A stretch of 64,000 nucleotides of DNA from a virus. Where the stretch lies: the IMG/VR virus record IMGVR_UViG_3300020583_000014, positions 1 to 64,000 of that record; one strand, written 5' to 3'. The notes under the pieces are model-generated. The model had not been told where the DNA came from, ran no database searches, and worked only from the letters and a program-made list of their open reading frames with translations. Of the stretch, positions 1 through 7,315 are shown in pieces (positions within the stretch are counted from its first letter, which is position 1; every line of letters starts with the position of its first letter). The translations under genes and the position numbers were made by a program.

Positions 1-1
1 A

Positions 2-199
2 CCCCCTCTCTTTAGAGAGCTACACCCTAATGGGAGTATGGAAGATATTGCAAAAAGGTGTGAGATAGAGGGTACAGAAGAGGCGGCGTGGGCGGCGAGG
101 GTGGAGGCGGCGGTGGGAGATAAATACCTACTCCTATCCGCAAATTTAGCCCTTAATATTCTAAAGAAGCTTAAATCCCCTGGGTGTACTCTACTATGA
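2..199 (+). CDS. Partial small hypothetical protein at window edge
   Basis: The frame is open from the left edge; the first ATG is at 38 and would give 53 residues. The protein is Ala/Glu-rich and probably alpha-helical. It ends in an ATGA overlap with the next gene, so it belongs to the rightward operon. The true start may lie outside the window. No family recognised. Confidence 0.5.
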   Translation, partial: PPLFRELHPNGSMEDIAKRCEIEGTEEAAWAARVEAAVGDKYLLLSANLALNILKKLKSPGCTLL

Positions 200-387
200 G
201 TATCTACCACATTACCTGCTTAACCCATGATTCCTGGGATGCGTGGGCCTTGTCCATGAAGGAAGCAACCCAGATGGCAGTTGAGCACGAAGCGGATACC
301 GGGCACCAATGTGATGTAACGGAAGAGATGGATGATGATGTGGCCGAATGGTTTAGGGAAGCGAATAACGCGATAGCAAAGGAATAA
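196..387 (+). CDS. Small acidic hypothetical protein
   Basis: A 63-residue protein whose ATG overlaps the preceding stop (ATGA), chosen over an in-frame GTG-like start 12 nt upstream because of this coupling. Aromatic N-terminal strand followed by an acidic helical part. Resembles small soluble phage accessory proteins, but no family is recognised. Confidence 0.6.
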   Translation: MSIYHITCLTHDSWDAWALSMKEATQMAVEHEADTGHQCDVTEEMDDDVAEWFREANNAIAKE

Positions 388-440
388 CCCCCTCCTATCG
401 CCTGCCCAATACCCTCTGATTATGACATCAAAATCACAAT

Positions 441-470
441 TTGTAAAGGGTTATTTCTTGGGTGTATTCC
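441..470 (+). promoter_or_regulatory. Putative promoter of the ParB-like operon
   Basis: TTGTAA (441-446), an 18-nt spacer and TATTCC (465-470). The surrounding block 419-470 is repeated in diverged form at 63278-63327, and both boxes and the spacer length are kept there. The expected start near 477 falls next to the 23-bp repeat at 481, which would make that repeat a downstream operator. Promoter strength and use are inferred. Confidence 0.45.
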
Positions 471-480
471 CATAGTAGTC

Positions 481-503
481 GGGTGTGTACTAAATACAGA
501 CCC
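481..503. repeat. 23-bp dispersed palindromic repeat, copy 1
   Basis: Core TGTACTAAATACA flanked by GGG and CCC arms. It lies just after the predicted transcription start of the 518-3480 operon, which encodes a ParB-like protein, and before a good Shine-Dalgarno sequence. Confidence 0.9.
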
Positions 504-517
504 TAAAAAGGAGAGTC

Positions 518-670
518 ATGAGACTCATGTCTAAACGAGTAGAGCAGTGGCCCGCAAGTCTGGGCTGTCATCCCGGCCAATGGATTATATACCAGGGCCG
601 GAAAGGTAAGGTGGTAAAGGTTATAAGAGAGGAGGAGTCCTCGGTGGTAGTGGAGGTAGAGACAGTATGA
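518..670 (+). CDS. Small basic protein, possible SH3/KOW-like fold
   Basis: 50 residues, below the usual ORF cut-off. ATG at 518 follows a clear AAAAAGGAGA ribosome site; the stop overlaps the next start (ATGA). The half from about residue 22 has the pattern x-G-R-K-G-K-V-V-K-V followed by a hydrophobic strand, like small SH3-type (KOW) barrels. Function unknown. Confidence 0.65.
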   Translation: MRLMSKRVEQWPASLGCHPGQWIIYQGRKGKVVKVIREEESSVVVEVETV

Positions 671-861
671 AGTTTAAGCTTGAGTGTTCCTGTGGTAAGT
701 ACCATGCTGAATTTGACTATGAATGTACTGCCCTGACTGCCGCAGAGTTACATACCTTATTAGATGGGGAGCACGAGGTAATTTGTACCAGAGCTGCCCA
801 CTTCCACCCTGGATCTGTTCCTATTATAGTGTTTACCATGGAACGGGAGAGGGTAAAATGA
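667..861 (+). CDS. Small cysteine-containing hypothetical protein
   Basis: 64 residues starting in an ATGA overlap with the upstream gene. A C-S-C-G motif near residue 8 and further Cys and His residues suggest metal binding. Coupled by ATGA to the next gene. No known family recognised. Confidence 0.6.
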   Translation: MKFKLECSCGKYHAEFDYECTALTAAELHTLLDGEHEVICTRAAHFHPGSVPIIVFTMERERVK

Positions 862-1076
862 GGAAAGCTATGACATCGAACACTTTTGCATCTTCTGGGC
901 CTAAGCCAACTTCCTCACTTGTGGTTAACTTTTGGCCGGAGATACCGCAGTTAGAAATGTGGACGGAGGACGATAGGGGTTCCCGTACTAAGTATGGGCC
1001 GTCTGTTATTCTCAAGGATGGGGCCATCGAACACTTCGTTTCTTGGTTGAATGCACAAAGGCAGGGGATTAAATGA
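858..1076 (+). CDS. Small hypothetical protein
   Basis: 72 residues. ATG at 858 is chosen because it overlaps the upstream stop; a longer reading from 723 would run through the previous gene. The first 16 nt match the start of the next gene at 1073 (both read ATGAGGAAAGCTAT), a small duplication of the initiation region. Function unknown. Confidence 0.6.
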   Translation: MRKAMTSNTFASSGPKPTSSLVVNFWPEIPQLEMWTEDDRGSRTKYGPSVILKDGAIEHFVSWLNAQRQGIK

Positions 1077-1885
1077 GGAAAGCTATCTCCATAAACTTAG
1101 ACAATATTGTGGTAGCTTTCTTTGTGCGTAAGCAGCTATCCGAGGGCCGGGTATCCCAGCTTATCAAGCTGATGGAATCCAAGGTCATCCTGCCCCCGAT
1201 TAAGGTTTGGCATAACGAGGGTACGGATAAGTTCGAGGTTATTGACGGGCGTCATAGGCTGGAAGCGTGCTCCCGCATGGAGTATGACTCTATAGAGTGT
1301 AACATTATTGACGAACCGGACTTTGCCAAGCGAGTGGGAATGGCTGTATCAGCTAACTCAACAGGCCCGCTTACGGCTACCGATGAGGACTTTGAGATTG
1401 CTATCCAAGGGCTGCTGGATGCCCAAGTGCCCATGAAAAGGATACTTGAGGTATTCCCTCTCCCGAAGTCCTATACGATTAAGATAGTCCATGCGGTTAA
1501 GTCCAAGCTGTATAAGGCTGCAACCACCCTTGCGGTAGATGCTATCCTTAACCGGGGAATGACAGTGGTCAAGGCTGCTGAGGAATTTAGGGTTGAACCT
1601 AAGGCTATCCGCGAAAGGATCACTGGGCGGGCTAAGGTGGAGAAGGATCAGATTACAGACTTCACGGGGGGATTCTCACACCGCTTTATCTCGTTCCAGA
1701 AGAATAACACTAACGATTATGCCAAGTTAATTGAGGCATACGATACAGGGCGCATGTCCCCTGAGGCAGTACGTAGCATCTTCAAACGGGTAGAGAAGTC
1801 TATGCGGACTGCTGTTAGTGTGGTTGAGGATTACCATGCTAGGTTTGAGGCCCGGCTCCCGCAAAAGGAGGAAAAGGCTGGATGA
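1073..1885 (+). CDS. ParB-like nuclease/CTPase-fold protein
   Basis: 270 residues. The N-terminal third has the ParB/sulfiredoxin fold pattern: a conserved strand, then P-P-I-K-V near residue 41 and the signature I-D-G-R-H-R-L-E-A near 57. The central part (about 150-185) contains two helices like a helix-turn-helix. ParB-family proteins bind palindromic DNA and hydrolyse CTP in partition or act as regulators (KorB). No ParA is visible, so regulation or DNA binding is more likely than partition. It sits mid-operon, coupled by ATGA on both sides, and the operon starts next to a 23-bp palindromic repeat. The exact role is inferred. Confidence 0.75.
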   Translation: MRKAISINLDNIVVAFFVRKQLSEGRVSQLIKLMESKVILPPIKVWHNEGTDKFEVIDGRHRLEACSRMEYDSIECNIIDEPDFAKRVGMAVSANSTGPLTATDEDFEIAIQGLLDAQVPMKRILEVFPLPKSYTIKIVHAVKSKLYKAATTLAVDAILNRGMTVVKAAEEFRVEPKAIRERITGRAKVEKDQITDFTGGFSHRFISFQKNNTNDYAKLIEAYDTGRMSPEAVRSIFKRVEKSMRTAVSVVEDYHARFEARLPQKEEKAG

Positions 1886-2127
1886 CACTCTTAGAAAAAG
1901 CTATGGAAGGTAATCCTCCACGTAACAATACTAGTGCTGTGTCAGATGAGGAAGTAGAATTGGCTATAGCTTGGTTCCATAATCAGATTAGCACTAGTGC
2001 GGCTGGAAAGGTAATGGGAGCGAAAGGAAGTTCATTCCATCAGGTTGCTATTAAGATTGTACGCCGGGGGGTTTTGGATGGTAGGGTTATACTTAGGCTA
2101 CGGGGTAAGGAGGAAAGGATTGGATGA
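1882..2127 (+). CDS. Small protein, possible HTH
   Basis: 81 residues, ATGA-coupled to the ParB-like gene. Residues 25-65 form two or three helices with a pattern compatible with a small helix-turn-helix; the C-terminus is basic. Directly downstream of a ParB-like gene, it may be a partner in DNA binding, but that is inference from position only. Confidence 0.55.
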   Translation: MTLLEKAMEGNPPRNNTSAVSDEEVELAIAWFHNQISTSAAGKVMGAKGSSFHQVAIKIVRRGVLDGRVILRLRGKEERIG

Positions 2128-2342
2128 TGGGTGACGAATATCTGGAATCCAAGGGGTGGGTATTGCGGGGGTCTAAAAAGTATGCACATGGGGTAGAGGT
2201 CCATCTATACGACCACCCAGACCACCAGCATAGGTTCCGTGGGTTCTTTACTAAGACCCAAGCGACTACCCACCAGGAGTTATTGGATAAGGGGTATAGG
2301 TGCTCCTGTACCCCGAAGGAGTTTAGGTTGTATGAAACATAA
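2124..2342 (+). CDS. Small hypothetical protein rich in His
   Basis: 72 residues, starting in the overlap with the upstream stop. Contains D-H-P-D-H-Q-H-R-F-R-G and a C-S-C near the end, so a metal site is possible. Followed by an 11-nt overlap with a small membrane protein gene. No family recognised. Confidence 0.55.
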   Translation: MMGDEYLESKGWVLRGSKKYAHGVEVHLYDHPDHQHRFRGFFTKTQATTHQELLDKGYRCSCTPKEFRLYET

Positions 2343-2439
2343 GGACCTTATCTTTGTGGTAGTGGCCGGGGCAGTCCTGAGGGTGCTCTTAAGTGGTCTG
2401 GAAATCTGGTATTTCGAGTGCTTTTACCCAAGACTATGA
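2332..2439 (+). CDS. Single-pass membrane micro-protein
   Basis: 35 residues. One hydrophobic helix (about 7-25) after a basic N-terminus. It overlaps the upstream gene by 11 nt and the next start by ATGA, so it fits the coupled operon. Too short for family assignment. Confidence 0.5.
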   Translation: MKHKDLIFVVVAGAVLRVLLSGLEIWYFECFYPRL

Positions 2440-2717
2440 CTATCCAAGATGGATTTACAGACCTGCCCATATCCCGCTTCAAGCGGTGGTACCTCCGTAA
2501 GAAAGCTGCTGGGTTATGTACCCACTGTGGGGTAAAGAAGACTAAGTTTGCCCTTTGTAACGAGTGCCAGTTGGCACACCATTACCAGAAGGGAGACAGG
2601 TTCTTCAAGAAGAACTCGCCCCGCAAAATGGCTGCGCGTAAGAAGGCAGAGCAGATAAAGGCGCGGGGGGGTAAGCCAAAGAAGTCCCAAGTTAACCCTT
2701 GGGAGATAAAAGGATAA
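2436..2717 (+). CDS. Zinc-ribbon protein, paralogue family member 1
   Basis: 93 residues. ATG at 2436 overlaps the preceding stop. Pattern F-T-D-L-P-I-S-R, an L-R region, C-T-H-C, then C-x2-C and a very basic tail. It matches the proteins at 9204 and 37199 in order and spacing (F-x2-L-x-I, then a C-x2-C, then a second Cys pair, then a Lys/Arg tail). Likely a small nucleic-acid-binding zinc finger; the C-terminus has diverged most. Function unknown. Confidence 0.65.
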   Translation: MTIQDGFTDLPISRFKRWYLRKKAAGLCTHCGVKKTKFALCNECQLAHHYQKGDRFFKKNSPRKMAARKKAEQIKARGGKPKKSQVNPWEIKG

Positions 2718-2720
2718 AGA

Positions 2721-3005
2721 ATGATACAAATAACGGAAGAGGAAGTATCAAAGACAATTGAGAAACTAGTCTTAGATCCTAGCTGTCAGGATCACTGTCA
2801 GGATCATACTTGTGATACCTGCCAAGTAGCTAGGGCGGTAAAAGCAAGCTCAGTGGTTACAGAGTTAGTAACCATACAGATGATGCTTGCGGTAGTAAGC
2901 GGTGATCCCGCTAGGGCCATGCGGGGACTTGTGGCTATGGGTATTGAGGTAGGTATCAATATCCGAAGTGCCCAACTGCTGGAGGAGGTCTTAGGCAAAA
3001 AATGA
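2721..3005 (+). CDS. Hypothetical helical protein with Cys/His cluster
   Basis: 94 residues. Residues 20-36 hold the pattern C-x3-C/H repeats (C-Q-D-H-C-Q-D-H-T-C-D-T-C), a likely metal site; the rest is a hydrophobic helix-rich domain. ATGA overlap with the next gene. No family recognised. Confidence 0.55.
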   Translation: MIQITEEEVSKTIEKLVLDPSCQDHCQDHTCDTCQVARAVKASSVVTELVTIQMMLAVVSGDPARAMRGLVAMGIEVGINIRSAQLLEEVLGKK

Positions 3006-3187
3006 AGACTGAGATTCGTATCAACGGTAATCTTGAGATCCTACTCTCGCCGGAGACTCCTTTAGAGTCTCTGGTGCTGCTGGAGATGGCGCAGGGGGCC
3101 TCTAGGGGTAAGGTTGTAACCTTTATAGGTCCTGTAGAGCCCCAAGCCCAGCCGGAACCCTATAAGCTTGCTGTCTCCAAGAACTAA
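3002..3187 (+). CDS. Small hypothetical protein
   Basis: 61 residues coupled by ATGA to the upstream gene. Starts with a beta strand pair (K-T-E-I-R-I-N-G-N-L-E-I), then a helix. Function unknown. Confidence 0.5.
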   Translation: MKTEIRINGNLEILLSPETPLESLVLLEMAQGASRGKVVTFIGPVEPQAQPEPYKLAVSKN

Positions 3188-3189
3188 AA

Positions 3190-3480
3190 ATGAGAACAGC
3201 TTCCTCTAAGAAAACACGTAGTCCTTTTAGATTAACCAAGAAGGAAACGGAGATTTTAGCTATCATGGAGTCTGGTACTACCACCACTTTTATTAGAGAG
3301 GTGTATGGGTATGCTGATTTAAACACCATTTTGGAAAAGAAGAGGTTGATAGACCTATTAGAAAAAGAGACTAGTAAGCCTATGGCTAGTGTAACCAGTC
3401 AGAATGCGAAAGGTAAAGGAGGTAGATATCCTGATCCAAGACGGGGGCGTTGGAAGGGGGCTAATATATCAGATGTCTAG
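3190..3480 (+). CDS. Small basic protein, possible DNA binding
   Basis: 96 residues, 2 nt after the previous stop. Residues 15-60 contain helices arranged as in a helix-turn-helix; residues 70-90 are Gly/Arg/Lys-rich. Last gene of the operon. Function unknown. Confidence 0.5.
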   Translation: MRTASSKKTRSPFRLTKKETEILAIMESGTTTTFIREVYGYADLNTILEKKRLIDLLEKETSKPMASVTSQNAKGKGGRYPDPRRGRWKGANISDV

Positions 3481-3519
3481 GTCTTGCTTATTAGGAAACA
3501 TTGGGGTAGTATAGGAATT

Positions 3520-3652
3520 GGCCGCGCGAACGAAATATCGGAATGGCAGAGATGACTTCAAGCCTTTGAAAAAGGTAACCTCAATAGGTATTTGTGGTGT
3601 CTATGTGCCCCACAGTATGCCTAGGGCATGGTTTAGCTCCACCGACGCGGCC
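3520..3652 (+). ncRNA. Candidate structured RNA or 5' leader
   Basis: The 230 nt between two rightward genes hold no good ORF but several nested inverted repeats. GGCCGCG (3520-3526) can pair with CGCGGCC (3646-3652), closing a domain that contains a CCTTT/AAAGG hairpin, a TGTGG/CCACA hairpin and an ATGCC/GGCAT hairpin. It lies upstream of the second ParB-like gene and ends just before a 23-bp repeat. It matches no RNA family I know; strand is assumed from the flanking genes. Confidence 0.35.
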
Positions 3653-3657
3653 TAAGG

Positions 3658-3680
3658 GGGTTTGTATTTAGTACACGCCC
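3658..3680. repeat. 23-bp dispersed palindromic repeat, copy 2
   Basis: Core TGTATTTAGTACA, reverse orientation to most copies. Lies 32 nt before the second ParB-like gene. Confidence 0.9.
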
Positions 3681-3712
3681 TACTAAGTTATTGAATCTAA
3701 AAGGAGAAGTAA

Positions 3713-5113
3713 ATGAGTACAAACGTAGAAGGGCAGCTAATCGAGCTTGACCCTTCAGTTATTGACGCCAATCCTAAGCATAACGCCAGGTTTGGCCTGA
3801 AGCCATCTAAGGTTACAGAGATGGCTGAGAAGATTGTATCCGAGGGCCAACTACAGCCTATTGAGGTTAGCCCTTTGCCTGAAGCAGATAATGGCTTTCA
3901 GTACAGGCTCTCGTTCGGTAACTATAGGCTTGCGGCCATTAAGCAGTTGAATAAGGAGGGGGCCGGTCTTACCGTCAAGGCCATTGTTCGTACTACGGAG
4001 CCCGGTAAGGCTACCACTATCCGCCAGCTTACGGAGAACCTTGCGCGGCAAGAGAATACCCGTATGGATGATGCCGTGGCTATCAAGAAGCTGCTGGATG
4101 CGGGGGTGGATAAAATGACTATCCGCTCAATGTTCTCCGTGGCTGGGCGTAAGGGGCCTGTCAGTAACTCATGGCTGAACATTACTCTCGGATTCCTGGA
4201 CCTACCTACCAAGGTACAGAACAAGCTCCATACTGGGGAAATTGATTGGTCTGGGGGCGCAGTTCTCTACCGGGTTAACCGGGATAATAAGGAGAAGCTG
4301 CCAGAAGTATTGAAGGAGCTTGAGGACGCCCGCCAAAAAGCAATTGATAAGGAAACCCGTGAGGAAGAGAAGTTCATTGCTGCCTTAAACAAGGCCGAGG
4401 AAGCCCAGCGGAAACAGGCTGAGGCTGAAGCCAAGCAGCAAGAGGCAATTGAGGCTAAGGCTAACCGGCTAAAGACCGCCGAGGAAGCTATTGCCCTTAC
4501 GGATAAACTTAATTCGGACCTTATCACTGCTGCCCAGAAAGCCCTCGATGAAGCCACAGAGAAGGTTAAAGAGGACCCCTCAGAGGGAGCTAAGGCTGTA
4601 GCCGAAGCGGTTAAGAAACTGGAGTCTACCAAGAAGGCTGCGGACAAGTCCAAGGAGCAAGCGGCCAAGGATCTTGCCAAGCTGAAGGATCGGTATGCGG
4701 CAGAGGCAAAGGAGGCTAAGGAGAAGGCAAAGTTAGCAGCACAGGAGGCTAAGGAGGCTAAGAAGGAGGTAAGTGAGGCACGGGCTGAGCGCCAACCGGA
4801 CGCTGAGCACCCTAGGACTGCTTCTACTAAGAAGTCTGCCGCTGACAAGCCCACCACTGGTAAGGACGTGGCTAAAGCTGCCGCTGCGGTAGGTGCTGGG
4901 TCCGGTGGTGTGAAGCTCACCTATAAGGAAATCAGGGAAGTGGTTGACGGTCTGTGTAAACCCGGTGGTGAGGGGGCTGCGGAGACTAAGGCCCAGAAGG
5001 TCGGGATTTATATGCGGTCCTGCTTCTTTGGTATTTCAATCCCTGGTTATCCTAACGGGATGACAGAGGCGCAGTTCTATAGTGCCCTTCTGAAACTCCT
5101 GGGGGGTAAGTAG
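3713..5113 (+). CDS. ParB-like protein with long coiled coil
   Basis: 466 residues after a good AAAAGGAGA site. Residues 1-110 have the ParB N-domain (F-G-N-Y-R-L-A-A-I near 66), 110-145 the T-E-N-L-A-R-Q-E-N region, and 150-190 a helix-turn-helix-like segment (S-W-L-N-I-T-L-G-F). Residues about 195-385 are an Ala/Lys/Glu-rich coiled coil; 400-466 form a separate C-terminal domain. Far longer than a typical phage ParB. The gene is alone between a 23-bp repeat and a terminator, so it is likely autoregulated and could be the architectural or regulatory protein that reads the dispersed repeats. That assignment is inference. Confidence 0.8.
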   Translation: MSTNVEGQLIELDPSVIDANPKHNARFGLKPSKVTEMAEKIVSEGQLQPIEVSPLPEADNGFQYRLSFGNYRLAAIKQLNKEGAGLTVKAIVRTTEPGKATTIRQLTENLARQENTRMDDAVAIKKLLDAGVDKMTIRSMFSVAGRKGPVSNSWLNITLGFLDLPTKVQNKLHTGEIDWSGGAVLYRVNRDNKEKLPEVLKELEDARQKAIDKETREEEKFIAALNKAEEAQRKQAEAEAKQQEAIEAKANRLKTAEEAIALTDKLNSDLITAAQKALDEATEKVKEDPSEGAKAVAEAVKKLESTKKAADKSKEQAAKDLAKLKDRYAAEAKEAKEKAKLAAQEAKEAKKEVSEARAERQPDAEHPRTASTKKSAADKPTTGKDVAKAAAAVGAGSGGVKLTYKEIREVVDGLCKPGGEGAAETKAQKVGIYMRSCFFGISIPGYPNGMTEAQFYSALLKLLGGK

Positions 5114-5142
5114 GGGGAGATACTTGAGAGGATAAACTAAAT

Positions 5143-5814
5143 CTAGGCCCGGTGCTCTCGCCGGGCCATTTTTATGCCCATTAATATAGTGGTGATTACC
5201 ACATACCAAAAGGTGGAAGGCTCCGGGGAGTTGGCACTAGGGGGGTCCGCTTCTGCCTGCTCAATAGCCGGTGTTATGGTAGCTTCTAGAGGGGATAAGG
5301 ATACCCATGAAGTATTTGGGTTACCTGAAGTGGCTGTAAACGATCCCATAGCCGTCCCAGTGTCCTGCTCACAATACTGAATCCCCTGGTTATGTAAGCA
5401 GAAGTTTATCTGTACGGAGAAGTCTACCGTGTATGTTCCAGGGCCAGTTATTATTGGGGGGGGAGAGGTTAATTCTAGACTGTACGAGAGGGGGTCTACG
5501 TATTGGATGCCAGTCGGGAGTTGGATGCTCCAAGGGTTGTAGAAGGTCCCATTGTATGTTATCCCTGATCCCCACCCCGCGTTACCATAACCCACACCAC
5601 CCCCTGTAATCATACCCAGCGTGAAAGGGGTAAGGCCACCGTATGGATAAGGCCCCACATCATCATCGTTGATAACGGCAGAAAATCCTGATCCTGATAG
5701 TTGGACGTAGGTGTCAGTACCACCAAAGGTAAGGGAGCCCCCAGTTATTGTAGCTCCCTGGAGGCTCCCGGTTAGAATTGCAAGAAGGGCTATCGTTTCG
5801 GCTGGGGGTGTCAT
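5143..5814 (-). CDS. Secreted PEP-CTERM sorted protein
   Basis: 223 residues. N-terminal signal peptide (about 1-20), a beta-rich Gly/Thr/Tyr domain, and a C-terminal tail made of P-E-P-S-T, a hydrophobic helix and a basic end. This is the PEP-CTERM sorting signal, which is cut by the exosortase of certain Gram-negative hosts. Phage genes with this signal are unusual. The start overlaps the upstream stop (ATGA), so it is the last gene of the VWA-purZ operon. The basic tail is encoded by the terminator hairpin DNA. Likely displayed on or secreted to the host surface; its ligand is unknown. Confidence 0.75.
   Translation of the reverse strand: MTPPAETIALLAILTGSLQGATITGGSLTFGGTDTYVQLSGSGFSAVINDDDVGPYPYGGLTPFTLGMITGGGVGYGNAGWGSGITYNGTFYNPWSIQLPTGIQYVDPLSYSLELTSPPPIITGPGTYTVDFSVQINFCLHNQGIQYCEQDTGTAMGSFTATSGNPNTSWVSLSPLEATITPAIEQAEADPPSANSPEPSTFWYVVITTILMGIKMARREHRA
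5146..5173 (+). terminator. Rho-independent terminator
   Basis: GGCCCGG (5146-5152) pairs with CCGGGCC (5161-5167), followed by ATTTTT. It ends the rightward ParB-like gene and overlaps the last codons of the convergent leftward gene. Confidence 0.85.
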
Positions 5815-6212
5815 TCCTCTTCCCCCTCATCCCCCTCTACCCTCCCGATCCTAAGGGTATGTACAGTTTTATCCGGTCCCTTGCTAGCTTTAATCACACT
5901 CATGGGCACATTGTTTTGCAGGAGCAGTTCCATCTTTATAGATCCCTCTCGCACGGAACTGAAGTAGTTCACACTGATATCATCCACCATGCACTTAGAG
6001 ATAGAGTGCTGCCCAAGGAGGATCTTTAGCTCATTGGATAGCCGCTTCTTCTCCTTAACCAGGGGTGTAAGACTATCGTTGATCTCTTGGCACCGCTGGA
6101 CTTTACGTAGTATAGTAAGGCGCTTAGCGGGCTGGGTAACCAATTGATTGAGTTGGGGTACGGGCTCATCCTCTTCAGGGGGAGCCGGAACAAATACAGG
6201 TTTTGTGGTCAT
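5811..6212 (-). CDS. Hypothetical phage protein
   Basis: 133 residues with a good AAAGGAT ribosome site. Pro/Glu-rich N-terminus (1-20), a helical coiled-coil segment (about 28-70), then a beta-rich domain and an acidic tail. It lies between purZ and the PEP-CTERM gene. No function assigned. Confidence 0.6.
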   Translation of the reverse strand: MTTKPVFVPAPPEEDEPVPQLNQLVTQPAKRLTILRKVQRCQEINDSLTPLVKEKKRLSNELKILLGQHSISKCMVDDISVNYFSSVREGSIKMELLLQNNVPMSVIKASKGPDKTVHTLRIGRVEGDEGEEE

Positions 6213-6228
6213 AGTTTATCCTTTAGAT

Positions 6229-7314
6229 TTAGGGTCTGTATTTAATACACGCCCTGTTTAGTGCCTTTCCAGGCTTGGTTATCCACTTCCAATTAGGGCC
6301 CCACGCATACAAGTCAGCAGGTACCTCAGGGGGTAGCTGATCCATATGGGTGAGTACTAGCTTGCTGGTGCCCCAGGTGTTATCTTTCTTTATCCTTTCC
6401 AAGAGGGCTGGGTAATCCAATGGGGCGAATCGTAGGGTACCTTGGAACTGATGCTTCAGGTTAGTATTATCCGGGTACGATAGGTTAGCATTCTCCCCCG
6501 GTAGGGGGCCAGCACCATGGCGTGTTAGGTAAGTGCGGGATACGTAATAGGTTTCTATATCCTTTATACCTGCCTGGGTGCATAGGGCCTGCACATTATG
6601 ACTACCTGTGTTAGATCGTGTTAAGTGAGGGAAGAACTCCTTGTTGTTTTGGTCAAGAAGTAATCCCTGTGCCCCCTCAAACACGGGATCTTTACATTGG
6701 GAAATCCCGAGGGGGTGTATCTCATTTGCTATCTGAGAGCACCCTTGGAGGAAAGCATGGATCATGTTATCTGGATTACCTATGGGGCTTCCAATACGGA
6801 AGGTTGAGTATGTGGAGCACATATCTACCAATTTACTCTCTAGGGATTTTGAGTTATTCCAGAGATCGGCCATGGTGATCTTTAGCTCCGGCAACATGGA
6901 TCTCTCCACTGTCTCATTTACCCCCAGGCCAACACTTCCATGCCTATCCTTTCCGCGCCTAGTCTCTAACTCTTGGTTGATAAACATATCAACGAAGGTA
7001 GTTACGGTACATTCTGGGTGGGCAAATACAAGGGGGGTAATCCCCAAAGTGGTAAGCTCTTCTTTCTCCCTGAAGTAGGCTATCGGGTTGACTACGAAGT
7101 ATTTTGAGAGGTAGGTGGGGACCCCTCTCAGAGTCCCCGATCCAAAGTGGCTGAATACATGCCGTCTTCCATCCTCATGGACTACAGTATGCCCTGCTTG
7201 AGCCCCACCATTGAAACGGACCACAATACCTGCCCCATGCATACAAAGCCAATCGGTAACCAACCCCTTCCCCTCGTCTCCGAAGTTGGCACCGATTACA
7301 GCGCGTGCTATCAT
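6229..7314 (-). CDS. purZ: PurZ/PurA-like adenylosuccinate synthetase
   Basis: 361 residues from ATG at 7314, 1 nt after the VWA stop; a 21-residue upstream extension is rejected because it overlaps that gene. The PurA fold is clear: G-A-N-F-G-D-E-G-K-G at 8-17, G-G-A-Q-A-G-H-T at 36-43 and a guanine-type T-H-M-D at 322-325. PurA joins Asp to IMP using GTP; phage PurZ joins Asp to dGMP on the route to dZTP. The short archaeal-like length and the nearby MazG-like and PolA-family genes favour PurZ. The catalytic Asp13 is kept, as in PurA, whereas I recall Ser or Gly there in characterised PurZ. The C-terminus is encoded by a 23-bp repeat. It could be a GTP-using PurZ0 type or a true PurA. Confidence 0.8.
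   Translation of the reverse strand: MIARAVIGANFGDEGKGLVTDWLCMHGAGIVVRFNGGAQAGHTVVHEDGRRHVFSHFGSGTLRGVPTYLSKYFVVNPIAYFREKEELTTLGITPLVFAHPECTVTTFVDMFINQELETRRGKDRHGSVGLGVNETVERSMLPELKITMADLWNNSKSLESKLVDMCSTYSTFRIGSPIGNPDNMIHAFLQGCSQIANEIHPLGISQCKDPVFEGAQGLLLDQNNKEFFPHLTRSNTGSHNVQALCTQAGIKDIETYYVSRTYLTRHGAGPLPGENANLSYPDNTNLKHQFQGTLRFAPLDYPALLERIKKDNTWGTSKLVLTHMDQLPPEVPADLYAWGPNWKWITKPGKALNRACIKYRP
6232..6254. repeat. 23-bp dispersed palindromic repeat, copy 3
   Basis: Core TGTATTTAATACA. It forms the last codons of the purZ-like gene and precedes the 5811-6212 gene by 19 nt. Confidence 0.9.
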
Positions 7315-7315
7315 C

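Noticed and set aside
4267-4920. A 217-codon open frame on the minus strand across the ParB-like gene
   Set aside because: It is the Ser/Ala-rich antisense image of a Lys/Glu/Ala coiled coil, with no ribosome site.
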